A stretch of DNA of 64,000 nt from Mycolicibacterium phocaicum (GTDB taxonomy: Bacteria; Actinomycetota; Actinomycetes; Mycobacteriales; Mycobacteriaceae). Both the position numbers and the translations under genes were made by a program. Shown here piece after piece: positions 1 to 9,806 of this stretch (the stretch's first letter is position 1; each line of letters opens with the position of its first letter). The notes beneath the pieces are model-generated. The model searched no databases. It was not told the origin of the DNA and was given only the letters and a program-made list of their open reading frames with translations. The stretch is taken from positions 4,030,001 to 4,094,000 of the forward strand of contig NZ_AP022616.1 of the NCBI RefSeq assembly GCF_010731115.1. Direction: 5' to 3'.

Positions 1-1
1 G

Positions 2-3000
2 GCCGAGCACCCCTACCAGGAGTGGCTCGACAACGGCCTGTTCCACATCGACGACCTGCCCCCGGGCGACTACGTCAAGATGCCGCACCACCGCGTGGTG
101 CTGCGTCAGCAGGCGTTCGGCTACACCAACGAAGAGGTCACCCAGCTGATCGTGCCCATGGCACGCACCGGCGCCGAGGCGCTGGGCTCCATGGGCACCG
201 ACACCCCGATCGCTGTGCTGTCGCAGCGGCCGCGGATGCTCTACTGCTACTTCCAGCAGCTGTTCGCACAGGTCACCAACCCGCCGCTGGACGCCATCCG
301 CGAAGAGGTCGTCACCAGCCTCTCGGGCGTCATCGGCCCCGAGGGCGACCTGCTGAACCCGGACGAGAACTCGTGCCGGCAGATCGTCGTTCCGCAGCCG
401 ATCCTGCGCAACGGCGACCTGTCCAAGCTGATCTGCGTCGACCCCGACCACGAGATCCGGGGCCGCAAGCACGGCATGCGTGCCGCGGTCATCAGCTGCC
501 TGTACCCCGTCGCCGACGGCGGCGAGGGTCTGCGCCGCGCCCTGGAGGACGTGCGCACCAAGGTGTCGCAGGCCATCCGCAACGGTGCCCGCATCATCGT
601 GCTGTCGGACCGCGAGTCCAACGAATGGCTCGCGCCGATCCCGTCGCTGCTGTCGACGGCGGCCGTCCACCACCACCTGGTCCGGGAACGCACCCGTACC
701 CAGGTCGGCCTGGTGGTCGAATCCGGTGACGCCCGCGAGGTGCACCACATGGCCATGCTGGTGGGTGTCGGCGCCGCCGCCATCAACCCGTACATGGCCT
801 TCGAGACCGTCGAGGACATGGTCGACCGCGGTGTCATCACCGGTCTGACCAGCGACCAGGCCAAGGCCAACTACGTCAAGGCCGCCGGCAAGGGTGTGCT
901 GAAGGTGATGTCCAAGATGGGCATCTCGACGCTGGCCTCCTACACCGGTGCCCAGCTGTTCCAGGCCGTCGGCATCAGCCAGCGCGTGCTCGACGAGTAC
1001 TTCACCGGCATCTCCTGTCCGACCGGTGGTATCGACCTCGACGACATCGCGGCCGACGTCGCGGCACGGCACAGCCTCGCCTACCTCGACCGGCCCGACG
1101 AGTGGGCGCACCGCGAGCTCGAGGTCGGCGGCGAGTACCAGTGGCGCCGTGAGGGCGAGTACCACCTGTTCAACCCGGACACGGTGTTCAAGCTGCAGCA
1201 CTCCACCCGCACCGGGCAGTACTCGGTGTTCAAGGAGTACACCAAGCTGGTCGACGACCAGAGCGAGCGCATGGCCTCCCTGCGTGGCCTGTTCACCTTC
1301 AAAGACGGTGTGCGCGAACCGATCTCGATCGACGAGGTCGAGCCTGCCAGCGAGATCGTCAAGCGGTTCTCGACCGGCGCGATGAGCTACGGCTCCATCT
1401 CGGCCGAGGCCCACGAGACGCTGGCCATCGCCATGAACCGCCTCGGCGGACGGTCGAACTCGGGTGAGGGCGGCGAGAACGTCGAGCGCTTCGACCGGGA
1501 TGCCAACGGTGACTGGCGACGCAGCGCCATCAAGCAGGTCGCGTCGGCCCGCTTCGGTGTCACGTCGCACTACCTGACGAACTGCACCGACATCCAGATC
1601 AAGATGGCCCAGGGCGCCAAGCCCGGTGAGGGCGGTCAGCTTCCGGGGCACAAGGTGTACCCGTGGGTGGCCGAGGTACGGCACTCGACCCCGGGTGTCG
1701 GCCTCATCTCGCCGCCGCCGCACCACGACATCTACTCGATCGAGGATCTGGCGCAGCTGATCCACGACCTGAAGAACGCCAACCCCGAGGCCCGCATCCA
1801 CGTGAAGCTGGTGTCCGAAAATGGTGTGGGAACGGTGGCAGCCGGGGTGTCCAAGGCGCACGCCGACGTGGTGCTCATCTCCGGGCACGACGGTGGTACC
1901 GGTGCCACCCCGCTGACCTCGCAGAAGCACGCGGGTGCCCCGTGGGAGCTGGGCCTGGCCGAGACGCAGCAGACCCTGCTGCTGAACGGTCTGCGTGACC
2001 GCATCGTCGTGCAGGTGGACGGTCAGCTCAAGACGGGCCGCGACGTCGTCGTCGCCGCGCTGCTGGGTGCCGAGGAATTCGGTTTCGCCACCGCACCGCT
2101 GGTGGTCTCGGGCTGCATCATGATGCGCGTCTGCCACCTCGACACCTGCCCCGTGGGTGTGGCCACCCAGAACCCGGTGCTGCGCGAACGGTTCACCGGC
2201 AAGCCGGAATTCGTGGAGAACTTCTTCCTGTTCATCGCAGAAGAGGTCCGCGAGCTCATGGCGCAGCTGGGTTTCCGCACCATCAACGAGATGGTCGGCC
2301 AGGTCGGCGCGCTGGACACCAGCAAGGCCGTCGCCCACTGGCGGGCGCAGAAGCTGGACCTGACCCCGGTGCTGTACGAGCCGGAGTCGGCCTTCATGAA
2401 GCAGGATCTGTACTGCACGTCGGGCCAGGACCACGGTCTGGACAAGGCGCTCGACCAGCAGCTGATCGCCGAGTGCCGGGACGCCATCGAGTCCAAGGTG
2501 CCGGTGAGCCTCGCCATGAAGATCACCAACGTGAACCGCACCGTCGGCACCATGCTGGGCCACGAGGTCACCAAGGTTCACGGCGGCCAGGGTCTGCCGG
2601 ACGGCACCATCGACATCACGTTCGACGGCTCGGCGGGCAACAGCTTCGGCGCGTTCCTGCCCAAGGGCATCACCCTCCGGGTGAACGGCGACGCCAACGA
2701 CTATGTCGGCAAGGGCCTTTCGGGCGGACGCATCGTGGTGCGCCCGTCGAAGAACGCGCCGGCCGGCTACGTCGCCGAGGAGAACATCATCGGCGGCAAC
2801 GTGATCCTGTTCGGCGCCACCAGCGGCCAGGCCTTCCTGCGCGGTGTGGTGGGCGAGCGGTTCGCGGTGCGTAACTCGGGCGCCGTGGCGGTCGTCGAGG
2901 GCGTGGGCGACCACGGCTGCGAGTACATGACCGGTGGCAAGGTGGTCATCCTCGGCGAGACCGGCCGTAACTTCGCCGCCGGTATGTCCGGCGGTATGGC

Positions 3001-3292
3001 CTTCGTCTACGACCCGAAGGGCGCCCTGCCGGGCAACATCAACGGCGAGATGGTCGATCTCGATGCGCTGGACGCCACCGACGAACTGTGGCTGCACGAG
3101 ATCATCACCGCCCATGTCGATGGCACCGAATCGGCTGTGGGACAGCGGATTCTGGCCGATTGGCAGAATCAGAAGGAGCAGTTCATCAAGGTGATGCCTC
3201 GCGACTACAAGCGGGTGCTGGAGGCGATCGCCGGGGCCGAGGCCGCCGGCGAGGACGTCAGCGAAGCGATCATGGCGGCCGCTCGTGGCTGA
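2..3292 (+). CDS. gltB: Glutamate synthase large subunit, 5' end outside window
   Basis: This is the large (alpha) subunit of NADPH-dependent glutamate synthase, which makes two glutamates from glutamine and 2-oxoglutarate in the cytoplasm. The reading frame is open from base 2, so the N-terminal amidotransferase domain lies upstream of the window; about 1096 of the usual ~1500 residues are here. The central and FMN-binding synthase domains are present. The 3Fe-4S cysteine cluster is visible as C-x5-C-x4-C at about 2114-2152 ([15 protein letters not shown]). The C-terminal GXGXG beta-helix domain follows (repeated GG-V/I-LG segments, about 2760-3010). The stop overlaps the gltD start by 8 bases, so the two subunits are translationally coupled. 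Identification is secure. Confidence 0.97.
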   Translation, partial: AEHPYQEWLDNGLFHIDDLPPGDYVKMPHHRVVLRQQAFGYTNEEVTQLIVPMARTGAEALGSMGTDTPIAVLSQRPRMLYCYFQQLFAQVTNPPLDAIREEVVTSLSGVIGPEGDLLNPDENSCRQIVVPQPILRNGDLSKLICVDPDHEIRGRKHGMRAAVISCLYPVADGGEGLRRALEDVRTKVSQAIRNGARIIVLSDRESNEWLAPIPSLLSTAAVHHHLVRERTRTQVGLVVESGDAREVHHMAMLVGVGAAAINPYMAFETVEDMVDRGVITGLTSDQAKANYVKAAGKGVLKVMSKMGISTLASYTGAQLFQAVGISQRVLDEYFTGISCPTGGIDLDDIAADVAARHSLAYLDRPDEWAHRELEVGGEYQWRREGEYHLFNPDTVFKLQHSTRTGQYSVFKEYTKLVDDQSERMASLRGLFTFKDGVREPISIDEVEPASEIVKRFSTGAMSYGSISAEAHETLAIAMNRLGGRSNSGEGGENVERFDRDANGDWRRSAIKQVASARFGVTSHYLTNCTDIQIKMAQGAKPGEGGQLPGHKVYPWVAEVRHSTPGVGLISPPPHHDIYSIEDLAQLIHDLKNANPEARIHVKLVSENGVGTVAAGVSKAHADVVLISGHDGGTGATPLTSQKHAGAPWELGLAETQQTLLLNGLRDRIVVQVDGQLKTGRDVVVAALLGAEEFGFATAPLVVSGCIMMRVCHLDTCPVGVATQNPVLRERFTGKPEFVENFFLFIAEEVRELMAQLGFRTINEMVGQVGALDTSKAVAHWRAQKLDLTPVLYEPESAFMKQDLYCTSGQDHGLDKALDQQLIAECRDAIESKVPVSLAMKITNVNRTVGTMLGHEVTKVHGGQGLPDGTIDITFDGSAGNSFGAFLPKGITLRVNGDANDYVGKGLSGGRIVVRPSKNAPAGYVAEENIIGGNVILFGATSGQAFLRGVVGERFAVRNSGAVAVVEGVGDHGCEYMTGGKVVILGETGRNFAAGMSGGMAFVYDPKGALPGNINGEMVDLDALDATDELWLHEIITAHVDGTESAVGQRILADWQNQKEQFIKVMPRDYKRVLEAIAGAEAAGEDVSEAIMAAARG

Positions 3293-4751
3293 TCCGAACG
3301 GCTTCCTCAAGCACACCCACCGTCAGACCCCGACCCGCCGGCCGGTCGACCTGCGCCTCAAGGACTGGAAAGAGGTCTACGAGGAGTTCTCCAAGGAGAC
3401 CCTGCAGGTCCAGGCCTCGCGCTGCATGGACTGCGGTATCCCGTTCTGCCACAACGGTTGTCCGCTCGGGAACCTGATCCCCGAGTGGAACGACCTGGTG
3501 TACCGGGACCGCTGGCGCGACGGCATCGAGCGTCTGCACGCCACCAACAACTTCCCGGAGTTCACCGGGCGGCTGTGCCCGGCGCCGTGCGAGGCGTCGT
3601 GCGTCCTCGGCATCAACCAGGACCCGGTGACCATCAAGCAGGTCGAGGTCGAGCTGATCGACAACGCCTTCGATCAGGGCTGGGTCAAACCGATGATCCC
3701 GGACGTGAAGACCGGCAAGAAGGTCGCCGTCGTCGGTTCCGGACCCGCCGGCCTGGCCGCTGCCCAGCAGCTCACCCGCGCCGGCCACGACGTGACCGTC
3801 CTCGAGCGGGCCGACCGCATCGGTGGTCTGCTGCGTTACGGTATCCCGGAATTCAAGATGGAGAAGCGGCACATCGACCGTCGTCTCGAGCAGATGGCGG
3901 CCGAGGGCACGCAGTTCCGCACCGGCGTCAACGTCGGCGTCGACATCACCGTCGAGCAGCTGCAGGACGACTTCGATGCGGTGGTCCTGGCCGGTGGCGC
4001 GACCGCATGGCGTGACCTGCCGATCCCCGGGCGCGAGCTCGAGGGCATCCACCAGGCCATGGAGTACCTGCCGTGGGGCAACCGCGTGCAGCTCGGTGAC
4101 GACGTCCTCGGACCCGACGGCCAGCCGCCGATCACGGCCAAGGGCAAGAAGGTCGTCATCATCGGTGGTGGTGACACCGGCGCCGACTGCCTGGGCACCG
4201 CCCACCGGCAGGGTGCCGAGAGCATCCACCAGTTCGAGATCATGCCGCGTCCGCCGGAGGAGCGCGCCGAGTCGACCCCGTGGCCGACCTACCCGCTGAT
4301 GTTCCGGGTGTCGTCGGCACACGAAGAGGGCGGCGAGCGCGTCTTCTCGGTCAACACCGAGGAGTTCCTGGGCACAGACGGCAAGGTCTCGGCACTGAAG
4401 GTGCATGAGGTCGTCATGAAGGCCGGCAAGTTCGAGAAGGTCGAGGGTTCGGACTTCGAACTCGCCGCCGACATCGTCTTCCTGGCCATGGGCTTCGTCG
4501 GCCCGGAGCGTGAAGGCCTGCTGACCGAGCTGGGCGTCGAGCTGACCGACCGCGGAAACGTGGCTCGGGACAACGACTTCCAGACCACCGTGCCCGGCGT
4601 CTTCGTCGCCGGTGACATGGGCCGCGGTCAGTCGCTCATCGTGTGGGCCATCGCCGAGGGCCGCGCCGCGGCTGCCGGCGTGGACCGGTTCCTGATGGGT
4701 GAGTCGGCACTGCCGAAGCCGATCAAGCCGACGGCTGCGCCGCAGCGGTAG
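3285..4751 (+). CDS. gltD: Glutamate synthase small subunit
   Basis: This is the beta subunit (488 residues) of glutamate synthase. It takes electrons from NADPH and passes them through FAD and Fe-S clusters to the large subunit. The N-terminal part carries two cysteine clusters ([13 protein letters not shown] and [10 protein letters not shown]). An FAD-binding GxGxxG ([15 protein letters not shown]) and an NADPH-binding GGGDTGADC follow, and the usual C-terminal [14 protein letters not shown] motif closes the FAD site. The start is a GTG inside the end of gltB. A 498-residue open frame on the opposite strand is a codon-bias shadow. A strong hairpin lies just downstream. Confidence 0.97.
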   Translation: MADPNGFLKHTHRQTPTRRPVDLRLKDWKEVYEEFSKETLQVQASRCMDCGIPFCHNGCPLGNLIPEWNDLVYRDRWRDGIERLHATNNFPEFTGRLCPAPCEASCVLGINQDPVTIKQVEVELIDNAFDQGWVKPMIPDVKTGKKVAVVGSGPAGLAAAQQLTRAGHDVTVLERADRIGGLLRYGIPEFKMEKRHIDRRLEQMAAEGTQFRTGVNVGVDITVEQLQDDFDAVVLAGGATAWRDLPIPGRELEGIHQAMEYLPWGNRVQLGDDVLGPDGQPPITAKGKKVVIIGGGDTGADCLGTAHRQGAESIHQFEIMPRPPEERAESTPWPTYPLMFRVSSAHEEGGERVFSVNTEEFLGTDGKVSALKVHEVVMKAGKFEKVEGSDFELAADIVFLAMGFVGPEREGLLTELGVELTDRGNVARDNDFQTTVPGVFVAGDMGRGQSLIVWAIAEGRAAAAGVDRFLMGESALPKPIKPTAAPQR

Positions 4752-4766
4752 TTTTGTCAGACGCAT

Positions 4767-4803
4767 AGTTCGCCGGTCCCGGGTTTCCTGGGGCCGGCGA
4801 ACT
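4767..4803 (+). terminator. Hairpin after gltD
   Basis: A perfect 10-base-pair stem (AGTTCGCCGG at 4767-4776 with CCGGCGAACT at 4794-4803) encloses a GC-rich loop 15 bases beyond the gltD stop. There is no U tract, as is common in mycobacterial terminators. Confidence 0.65.
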
Positions 4804-4927
4804 GCTATCTGAGCGGCGGATGCAGTTGGTAACGACTCGATACCGCCGGGTGTGTCGCATGGGGCTGCTGTTACTGGAGTTGCACAATGGATCGGTTCGG
4901 GTCCCGATCGACCAGAACTGAATACTT

Positions 4928-5767
4928 ATGGCGAACTTTTCCACTGCACCCGGATCCCTGTTCGCCGGCTCCGAGCTGAGCCGGCGACGTTTTCTCGTGG
5001 GTTTGTCGGCCTCGGTGGTGGCCGGCGTGGGCCTGGCGCGGTGCGCTGTCGACGGACCGTCGGCGACGGTGGCCGCGGCGCCGCCTAAGGCTCCGAAGGA
5101 ACCGGTACAGCGGGGCATGGGATTGGCCTTGCCGGGTGGCGGCGAGCTCAGCAGCCTGCCGGATGTGGCCGGTAACCGCGTGGCGATCACGCTCGACGAC
5201 GGTGTGAGTTCCGAGGTGGTGCGCGCGTACACCAAGCTCGCGCGGGACACCGGGATGCGGCTCACCTATTTCGTCAACGGCCGGTACCAGTCGTGGACCG
5301 AGAATCGGGACCTGATGCTGCCGCTGGTGGAGTCGGGGCAGATTCAGTTGGGCAACCACACCTGGTCGCATCCGGACCTGGCGAAGCTCTCCAAGGACGA
5401 GATCGTCGACCAGCTCGAGCGCAACCACAAGTTCCTGCAGTCGACCTTCGGGGTCGACTCGCGTCCGTACTACCGGCCGCCCTATGGCAGCCACAACGCG
5501 ATCGTCGATCGGATCGCGGCGGAGCTCGGCTACTCGACGCCGACGATGTGGACGGGATCGCTGGGCGACGAGAACATCGTCACCGAGGACTACATCCTCA
5601 AGATGGCGGGCAAGTACTTCACCGAGCAGACGGTCGTCATCGGCCACCTGAACCACCTACCGGTGACGCACGTTTACGGCCAGCTGGTCGACCTGCTGAA
5701 GGAACGCAATCTGCGGACCGTCACGCTCGACGACGTGTTTCGGAAGCCGCGCGAACTTCCCGTCTGA
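4928..5767 (+). CDS. Polysaccharide deacetylase (NodB family), Tat-exported
   Basis: This 279-residue protein of the NodB/carbohydrate esterase 4 family should remove N-acetyl groups from a cell-wall polysaccharide outside the membrane. The twin-arginine signal SRRRFLVGLSASVVAG sits near residues 18-33, so export by the Tat pathway is likely. The NodB motifs are visible: ITLDDGV (TFDDG type), HTWSHPDL (metal-binding HxxxHP) and RPPYGSHN. A cysteine follows the signal (LARC), but Arg at -1 argues against lipoprotein processing. The ATG at 4928 has no clear ribosome-binding site; it is kept because the Tat motif then lies at a normal distance. Substrate is unknown. Confidence 0.88.
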   Translation: MANFSTAPGSLFAGSELSRRRFLVGLSASVVAGVGLARCAVDGPSATVAAAPPKAPKEPVQRGMGLALPGGGELSSLPDVAGNRVAITLDDGVSSEVVRAYTKLARDTGMRLTYFVNGRYQSWTENRDLMLPLVESGQIQLGNHTWSHPDLAKLSKDEIVDQLERNHKFLQSTFGVDSRPYYRPPYGSHNAIVDRIAAELGYSTPTMWTGSLGDENIVTEDYILKMAGKYFTEQTVVIGHLNHLPVTHVYGQLVDLLKERNLRTVTLDDVFRKPRELPV

Positions 5768-5822
5768 TTCGCCCGCGTGACGTAGCTCATATTGTCTCGT
5801 GGGTCACTTGGTCGGCGCCTCA

Positions 5823-5846
5823 CCCTCTTAAATTAAGAGGGTTTTA
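5823..5846 (+). terminator. AT-loop hairpin with T run after the deacetylase gene
   Basis: CCCTCTT (5823-5829) pairs perfectly with AAGAGGG (5835-5841) around an AAATT loop, and TTTT follows. This is the form of an intrinsic terminator, 55 bases after the deacetylase stop. The whole 19 bases are palindromic, so an operator for the downstream small gene is an alternative. Confidence 0.5.
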
Positions 5847-6015
5847 AGGGTTTCTCCTGCACCAGGAATCACACCAGTCACATCCGACGCGCCGCTGTTA
5901 CTTTCGGCGCGCCTCCAAAGGTTTGCCGATGGCCGGCGTTGTAATGAAAACGCGAGGGCCGTGCGATAGTCTGGCCCCACGGTGCAACCAATCGCCGACC
6001 GCAGGAGTGATCACC

Positions 6016-6156
6016 GTGTACAACAACCCGCTTTCACGTTCACGCATGGGACGTATTGCCTGGTCCTTGTTCCGTCACCCGGTCAAGAGCCGCGAGTTCC
6101 CGGCCAAGAACGAGCGCCTGGTCACCGCCGCGGACATGGTCCGCTTCGGCGTCTAG
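6016..6156 (+). CDS. Small basic protein, 46 residues
   Basis: A short gene supported by an excellent ribosome-binding site (GCAGGAG at 6001-6007, eight bases before a GTG start) and a clean TAG stop. The product begins MYNNPLSRSRMGR and is basic, with many Arg/Lys and a FRHPVKSREFP segment. No domain, signal peptide or membrane segment is recognised. A longer frame from 5923 would skip the ribosome-binding site and is not favoured. It stands alone between two hairpins, so it probably has its own promoter. Function unknown. Confidence 0.7.
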   Translation: MYNNPLSRSRMGRIAWSLFRHPVKSREFPAKNERLVTAADMVRFGV

Positions 6157-6258
6157 CGCCTGATCGACTGCCGCAGCCGGCCGTATTCGGCGGTAACGTC
6201 AGCTGATTTGCTGATCGTTATTGATTTGTGACCTCCGCGATAATTAAGAACGCACGCC

Positions 6259-6288
6259 CGCCCGGAACCGAATTCTCGGCTCCGGGCG
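6259..6288. terminator. Bidirectional hairpin between convergent genes
   Basis: CGCCCGGA (6259-6266) pairs with TCCGGGCG (6281-6288), with an inner CCGA/TCGG stem around an ATTC loop. It lies between the 46-residue gene and the convergent oxidoreductase gene and could serve both. Confidence 0.6.
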
Positions 6289-6299
6289 GTTGCCGTATC

Positions 6300-7151
6300 T
6301 CAGGCCGTCAGTAACCCGGAGTCCCGGATGGCTTCGGCCAATGGCTCCAGCACGGCCGGGTCGTGCGGTTGCGGGATGTAGATGATCGCCAGGTCCAGCC
6401 CTTCGGCACCCAGGCCCGCGGCCTCGTCGACGACCTTGCGGTAGTCCCGGTCCTGGCCGAGCCGAACGTGCGCCGACAGGGTGATCCCATTGGGATCGCG
6501 TCCGATGTCGGCACAATGCGCCGCGAGCACGTCGCGCTTGCGGGCAAACTCCTCCGGCGTCCCGCCGACAAAATTCCAGTGATCGGCGTACTTGGCGGTG
6601 ATCTTCAGGGTGCGCTTCTCGCCGCTACCGCCGATGCAGAACGGCGGATGCGGCTGTTGCGGGCCCTTCGGCTCGTTGCGGGCGTCCTTCAACTGATAGA
6701 ACTTGCCGTCGAAGGTCGTGGTGTCCTGGCTGAGTAGGCCTTTGAGCACCTCGCAGGCCTCTTCGAAGCGGTCGAACCGCTCCTTGATGGAGCCCAACTC
6801 GATGCCGTAGGCGCCGGACTCCTCTTCGTTCCAGCCGGCGCCGATACCCAGCTCGAGCCGGCCGTTCGACACGATGTCCAGCGCGGACGCCATGTTGGCC
6901 AGCACTGCCGGGTGCCGATAGTGGATGCCGGTGACCAGAACGCCGACCCGCAGCCGCTTGGTGGCCTGCGCCAGCGCGGTCAGCGTGACCCAGCCCTCCA
7001 GGCATGGGCCGGTCGAGTCGGAGAAGATCGGATAGTAGTGGTCGAAGGTCCAGCCGGACTCGAAAGCGTCGATATCGTCGGCGGCCTGCCAAACGGCGAG
7101 CATGTCCGACCAGGTGGTGTCTTGCGGTGAGGTTTTGAAGGCGAATCGCAC
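6300..7151 (-). CDS. LLM-class (F420-dependent type) oxidoreductase
   Basis: This 283-residue protein has the luciferase-like monooxygenase (LLM) fold, which in mycobacteria usually binds the deazaflavin F420. Family hallmarks are DHYYPIFSDSTGPCLEGW near the N-terminus, LGVLVTG-like and HPAVLANMASALDIVSNGRL segments, and LGIGAGWNEEE. Substrate is not predictable. The GTG start at 7151 has no Shine-Dalgarno sequence, so a leaderless transcript is possible. It is divergent from the PHP gene with 72 bases between them. Confidence 0.88.
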   Translation of the reverse strand: MRFAFKTSPQDTTWSDMLAVWQAADDIDAFESGWTFDHYYPIFSDSTGPCLEGWVTLTALAQATKRLRVGVLVTGIHYRHPAVLANMASALDIVSNGRLELGIGAGWNEEESGAYGIELGSIKERFDRFEEACEVLKGLLSQDTTTFDGKFYQLKDARNEPKGPQQPHPPFCIGGSGEKRTLKITAKYADHWNFVGGTPEEFARKRDVLAAHCADIGRDPNGITLSAHVRLGQDRDYRKVVDEAAGLGAEGLDLAIIYIPQPHDPAVLEPLAEAIRDSGLLTA

Positions 7152-7223
7152 GCTTATTGAAACTAGTCACGACCGGCTCCTAATTCCTGTGAGTTTTCTC
7201 GAAGCATTGGCAGACTGGACGCC

Positions 7224-8228
7224 ATGGACCCGGTGGCCGCGCTGCGGGAGATCGCCTTCTACAAAGACCGCGCGCGTGAGGAGTCCCGTCGCGTCATGGC
7301 CTATCGCAAAGCCGCGGACGTCGTGGAGGCGCTGACACCCGAACACCGCGAGAAGCTGGGCCGGACCAACAGCTGGCAGACACTCGCCGGCGTCGGACCC
7401 AAGACCGCCGCCGTGATCGCCCAGGCCTGGGCCGGTCGTGAGCCCGACGCGCTGGTCCAACTTCGCACGGCGGCAGCCGATTTGGGTGGGAGAGAACTGC
7501 GCGCGGCGCTGAAAGGCGATCTGCACCTGCACTCCAACTGGTCTGACGGCGGGGCACCCATCAGCGAAATGATGGCCACCGCACAGCGTTTGGGCCACGA
7601 GTACTGCGCGCTCACCGACCACTCGCCGCGGTTGACGGTCGCGAACGGCCTCAGCGCGGACCGGCTCCGTCAACAGCTGGACGTCATCGACGAAATCCGT
7701 GACCGGTTCGCGCCGATGCGGATCCTCACCGGTATCGAGGTCGACATCCTCGAAGACGGCTCGCTGGATCAGGAACCCGAACTGTTGGAGCGGCTGGACG
7801 TCGTGGTGGCCAGCGTGCACTCCAAGCTGTCGATGGACGCCGCCGCGATGACCCGGCGCATGGTGCGCGCGGTGTCCGGCGGTCAAGCCAACGTGTTGGG
7901 CCACTGCACGGGCCGCCTGGTCGAAGGCTCCCGCGGCACCCGGCCGGAATCGAAGTTCGACGCGGCGGCGGTGTTCGCGGCATGCGCCGCCAATGATGTT
8001 GCGGTGGAGATCAATTCGCGCCCCGAACGGCGCGACCCCCCGACCCGGCTGCTGAACCTGGCCCTGGACACGGGGTGTCTGTTCTCGATCGACACCGACG
8101 CGCATGCGCCCGGCCAGCTGGACTTCCTCGGCTACGGGGCGCAGCGGGCACTGGATGCCGACGTGCCGCCGGAGCGGATCGTCAACACCTGGCCGGTCGA
8201 GCGACTGCTGTCGTGGGCCGGCGCGTAG
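7224..8228 (+). CDS. PHP-domain phosphoesterase with helix-hairpin-helix (Rv3856c type)
   Basis: A 334-residue protein with an N-terminal helix-hairpin-helix region (LAGVGPKTAAVIAQ, about residues 55-68) like that of bacterial X-family polymerases. A PHP metal-dependent phosphoesterase domain follows. PHP metal ligands are visible as GDLHLHSNWSDG, ALTDHS, TGIEVDIL, SVHSKL, LGHCTGR and DTDAHAP. This resembles the C-terminal half of PolX without the polymerase core, as in M. tuberculosis Rv3856c, whose position next to ethR it shares. A role in DNA repair or phosphate ester hydrolysis is inferred from the domains only. Confidence 0.88.
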   Translation: MDPVAALREIAFYKDRAREESRRVMAYRKAADVVEALTPEHREKLGRTNSWQTLAGVGPKTAAVIAQAWAGREPDALVQLRTAAADLGGRELRAALKGDLHLHSNWSDGGAPISEMMATAQRLGHEYCALTDHSPRLTVANGLSADRLRQQLDVIDEIRDRFAPMRILTGIEVDILEDGSLDQEPELLERLDVVVASVHSKLSMDAAAMTRRMVRAVSGGQANVLGHCTGRLVEGSRGTRPESKFDAAAVFAACAANDVAVEINSRPERRDPPTRLLNLALDTGCLFSIDTDAHAPGQLDFLGYGAQRALDADVPPERIVNTWPVERLLSWAGA

Positions 8229-8238
8229 CGTCGGGCCC

Positions 8239-8661
8239 ATGGTTCTCGGTACGGCGACCGCCGTCACGCTTTTCGCCGCCGGCCTGATCTTCCTGCTGGC
8301 GCTGGTTCTCGGCATCTGGAAGTACCGGCAGATGGCCGTCAATCCGGACCATCTGGCGCATCCCTACGTGGACATCGCGCACCGGGCCGCGCTGATGTAC
8401 TCGTTCGCCACCCTGCTGGTCGCGGTGTTCGTGCAGCTCAGTGCCTGGCCGGCGTGGGTGAACCTCACGGCCGCAATGGTTTTGGTGTTCTTCTTCGTCG
8501 TCGCGATCGCCGCGTACATCCAGCATGGGTTTCGCCAGGACACCACCAACCAGTTCGAGCACCCCAGCGGCAGCCTGCACGCCGGGATGCTGGCGCTGAT
8601 CCTCGGCGAGGTCGGTGGATTTCTCGTGCTGCTGGCGGGTTTCGTGGTTGCGCAACTGTGA
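8239..8661 (+). CDS. Small integral membrane protein, four predicted helices
   Basis: The 140-residue product is almost entirely hydrophobic helices (about residues 5-27, 50-70, 77-97 and 118-138) with short polar loops, and no recognised catalytic motif. The ATG at 8239 is ten bases past the PHP stop, so it is probably co-transcribed with it. The longer frame upstream (from 8104) overlaps the PHP gene and is not favoured. Function unknown. Confidence 0.75.
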   Translation: MVLGTATAVTLFAAGLIFLLALVLGIWKYRQMAVNPDHLAHPYVDIAHRAALMYSFATLLVAVFVQLSAWPAWVNLTAAMVLVFFFVVAIAAYIQHGFRQDTTNQFEHPSGSLHAGMLALILGEVGGFLVLLAGFVVAQL

Positions 8662-8678
8662 GCCGAGGGAGTTTCAGC

Positions 8679-8999
8679 ATGGATGGTCGATCTACGACGC
8701 GTTGGTTCGCCGCACTGGCCGCCGCGGGCCTGCTGACGTCGTGCTCCTTCCACATCGGCACCGGGGCCGCCACCATGCCGAAAGACAAGTTGGAGACGGC
8801 GGTAAAGAGCAAGCTGAGCACCAAGACCACGTCGACCATCGATTCGGTGGTCTGCGACGGTGGCCTCGAGGCGAAGGTGGGAGCAGCTCAGACGTGCACC
8901 GTTGTCACCGGCAAGACGAGCCGTCGTGCGACGGTGAGGGCCGTGGACATCCGCGGGTCCGACATCGCCCTCAGCATCGAACTCATTCCCGGTAAGTGA
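8679..8999 (+). CDS. DUF4333 lipoprotein
   Basis: A 106-residue secreted protein with an N-terminal hydrophobic segment and lipobox LTSC (acylated Cys22), then a DUF4333 domain with its two conserved cysteines (VVCDG and AQTCTV). Such proteins are common lipid-anchored envelope proteins in mycobacteria; function is not known. GAGGGAG at 8665-8671 lies eight bases before the ATG. The stop overlaps the next gene's GTG start by four bases (GTGA), which suggests coupled translation. Confidence 0.85.
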   Translation: MDGRSTTRWFAALAAAGLLTSCSFHIGTGAATMPKDKLETAVKSKLSTKTTSTIDSVVCDGGLEAKVGAAQTCTVVTGKTSRRATVRAVDIRGSDIALSIELIPGK

Positions 9000-9301
9000 C
9001 GCTTCACGACGGCCTGCTGCAGCTGAACAGCCCGGCGCGCCCGTGGCTGATCCGGGACGGCGCTGCCGACGGTGTCGACCTGGTGGCGGAGTGGAAGTCC
9101 GATGACCCGGACTGGCGGCAAGTGCTCGAAGACCTTGCGGTGGTGCTGACTTTCCAGATTCACCTGAGGCTCGATGGCGAGCGGCGGGAGGTGCACGCGG
9201 TGGACCACGTGGTCGAATGGCGGCACGATGCCGAAGGGTCGATCACCATGGCGTCGATGCCCCAAGGCGGATCCGTGCGTCAGGATTCGCCGCGCAAATA
9301 G
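8996..9301 (+). CDS. Conserved-type hypothetical protein, 101 residues
   Basis: Starts at a GTG that overlaps the DUF4333 stop (GTGA). The soluble product has a Trp-rich acidic stretch (RPWLIRDGAADGVDLVAEW, then EVHAVDHVVEWRHD). I recall a similar pattern (DLVAEW, EVRAVD) in other mycobacterial hypothetical proteins but cannot name the family. No signal peptide or membrane segment. The 3' end overlaps the convergent EspH-like gene by 22 bases. This gene marks the left edge of the accessory island. Confidence 0.65.
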   Translation: MTLHDGLLQLNSPARPWLIRDGAADGVDLVAEWKSDDPDWRQVLEDLAVVLTFQIHLRLDGERREVHAVDHVVEWRHDAEGSITMASMPQGGSVRQDSPRK

Positions 9302-9747
9302 CGTGAACGGGCCTGCGCTTCGGCCGCCGCGGCCTGATCTGGCGTCGGTAGGTTCATGTGCTGGTCGACGTAGTCACGGGCGGCCTGTGCATCGACACCC
9401 TGATGCGAAAGCATGCCCTCGATCAAAGTTCGTTGCTGTGCCCGGCCTTTCATACAGACTAGCTTGGCGGTAGCGATAATCTCTTGCGCGAGTTGCCATT
9501 CGGGAATGCGTGGCATCTCCCGCGAGAGTTCGACGCGCCGCAGCCATCCACTGATTGTTGCAGTTGCGCTGACCGTACTTGCAGCGTTGGTCACGGTGAC
9601 GGTGAGTGTCAGTGGTGCGGTTGGTTCGTCATGGACGGCTCGAAAATGGTCGTCGTTATCAGTTGCCGGGAACCAGGGTTCGAAGTCGCCAGAGGTGCCT
9701 GCATCATCGAACTCATCCTCAGGATCGTCCCACGAATCATCGGGCAA
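9280..9747 (-). CDS. EspH-like ESX accessory protein
   Basis: The 155-residue product has an acidic, disordered N-terminus (DDSWDDPEDEFDDAG) and a C-terminal domain that I recognise as the EspH family of the ESX-1 locus. Shared segments recalled from EspH are TVTN...STVSATATISG, RRVELS, QLAQEIIATAKLVCMKGRAQQ and, most tellingly, LPTPDQAAAAEA. EspH lies next to eccA1 in M. tuberculosis and is needed for secretion of certain ESX-1 substrates. The start is TTG at 9747, supported by GAGAGGAG (rc of 9752-9759) and the absence of any earlier ATG. It is divergent from precursor 1, sharing a 145-base intergenic region. The match is from memory of the family and should be checked. Confidence 0.72.
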   Translation of the reverse strand: MPDDSWDDPEDEFDDAGTSGDFEPWFPATDNDDHFRAVHDEPTAPLTLTVTVTNAASTVSATATISGWLRRVELSREMPRIPEWQLAQEIIATAKLVCMKGRAQQRTLIEGMLSHQGVDAQAARDYVDQHMNLPTPDQAAAAEAQARSRYLRGES

Positions 9748-9806
9748 TGCGGCTCCTCTCGCTCGTTCAGACTAGCAGCGTCAAATGGGCGGCAGGGCGT
9801 TGAAAA

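Noticed and set aside
3270..4766. A 498-residue minus-strand frame covering gltD
   Set aside because: Exact antisense of gltD with no domain or ribosome-binding site; same for the frame opposite ethA (17792-19288).
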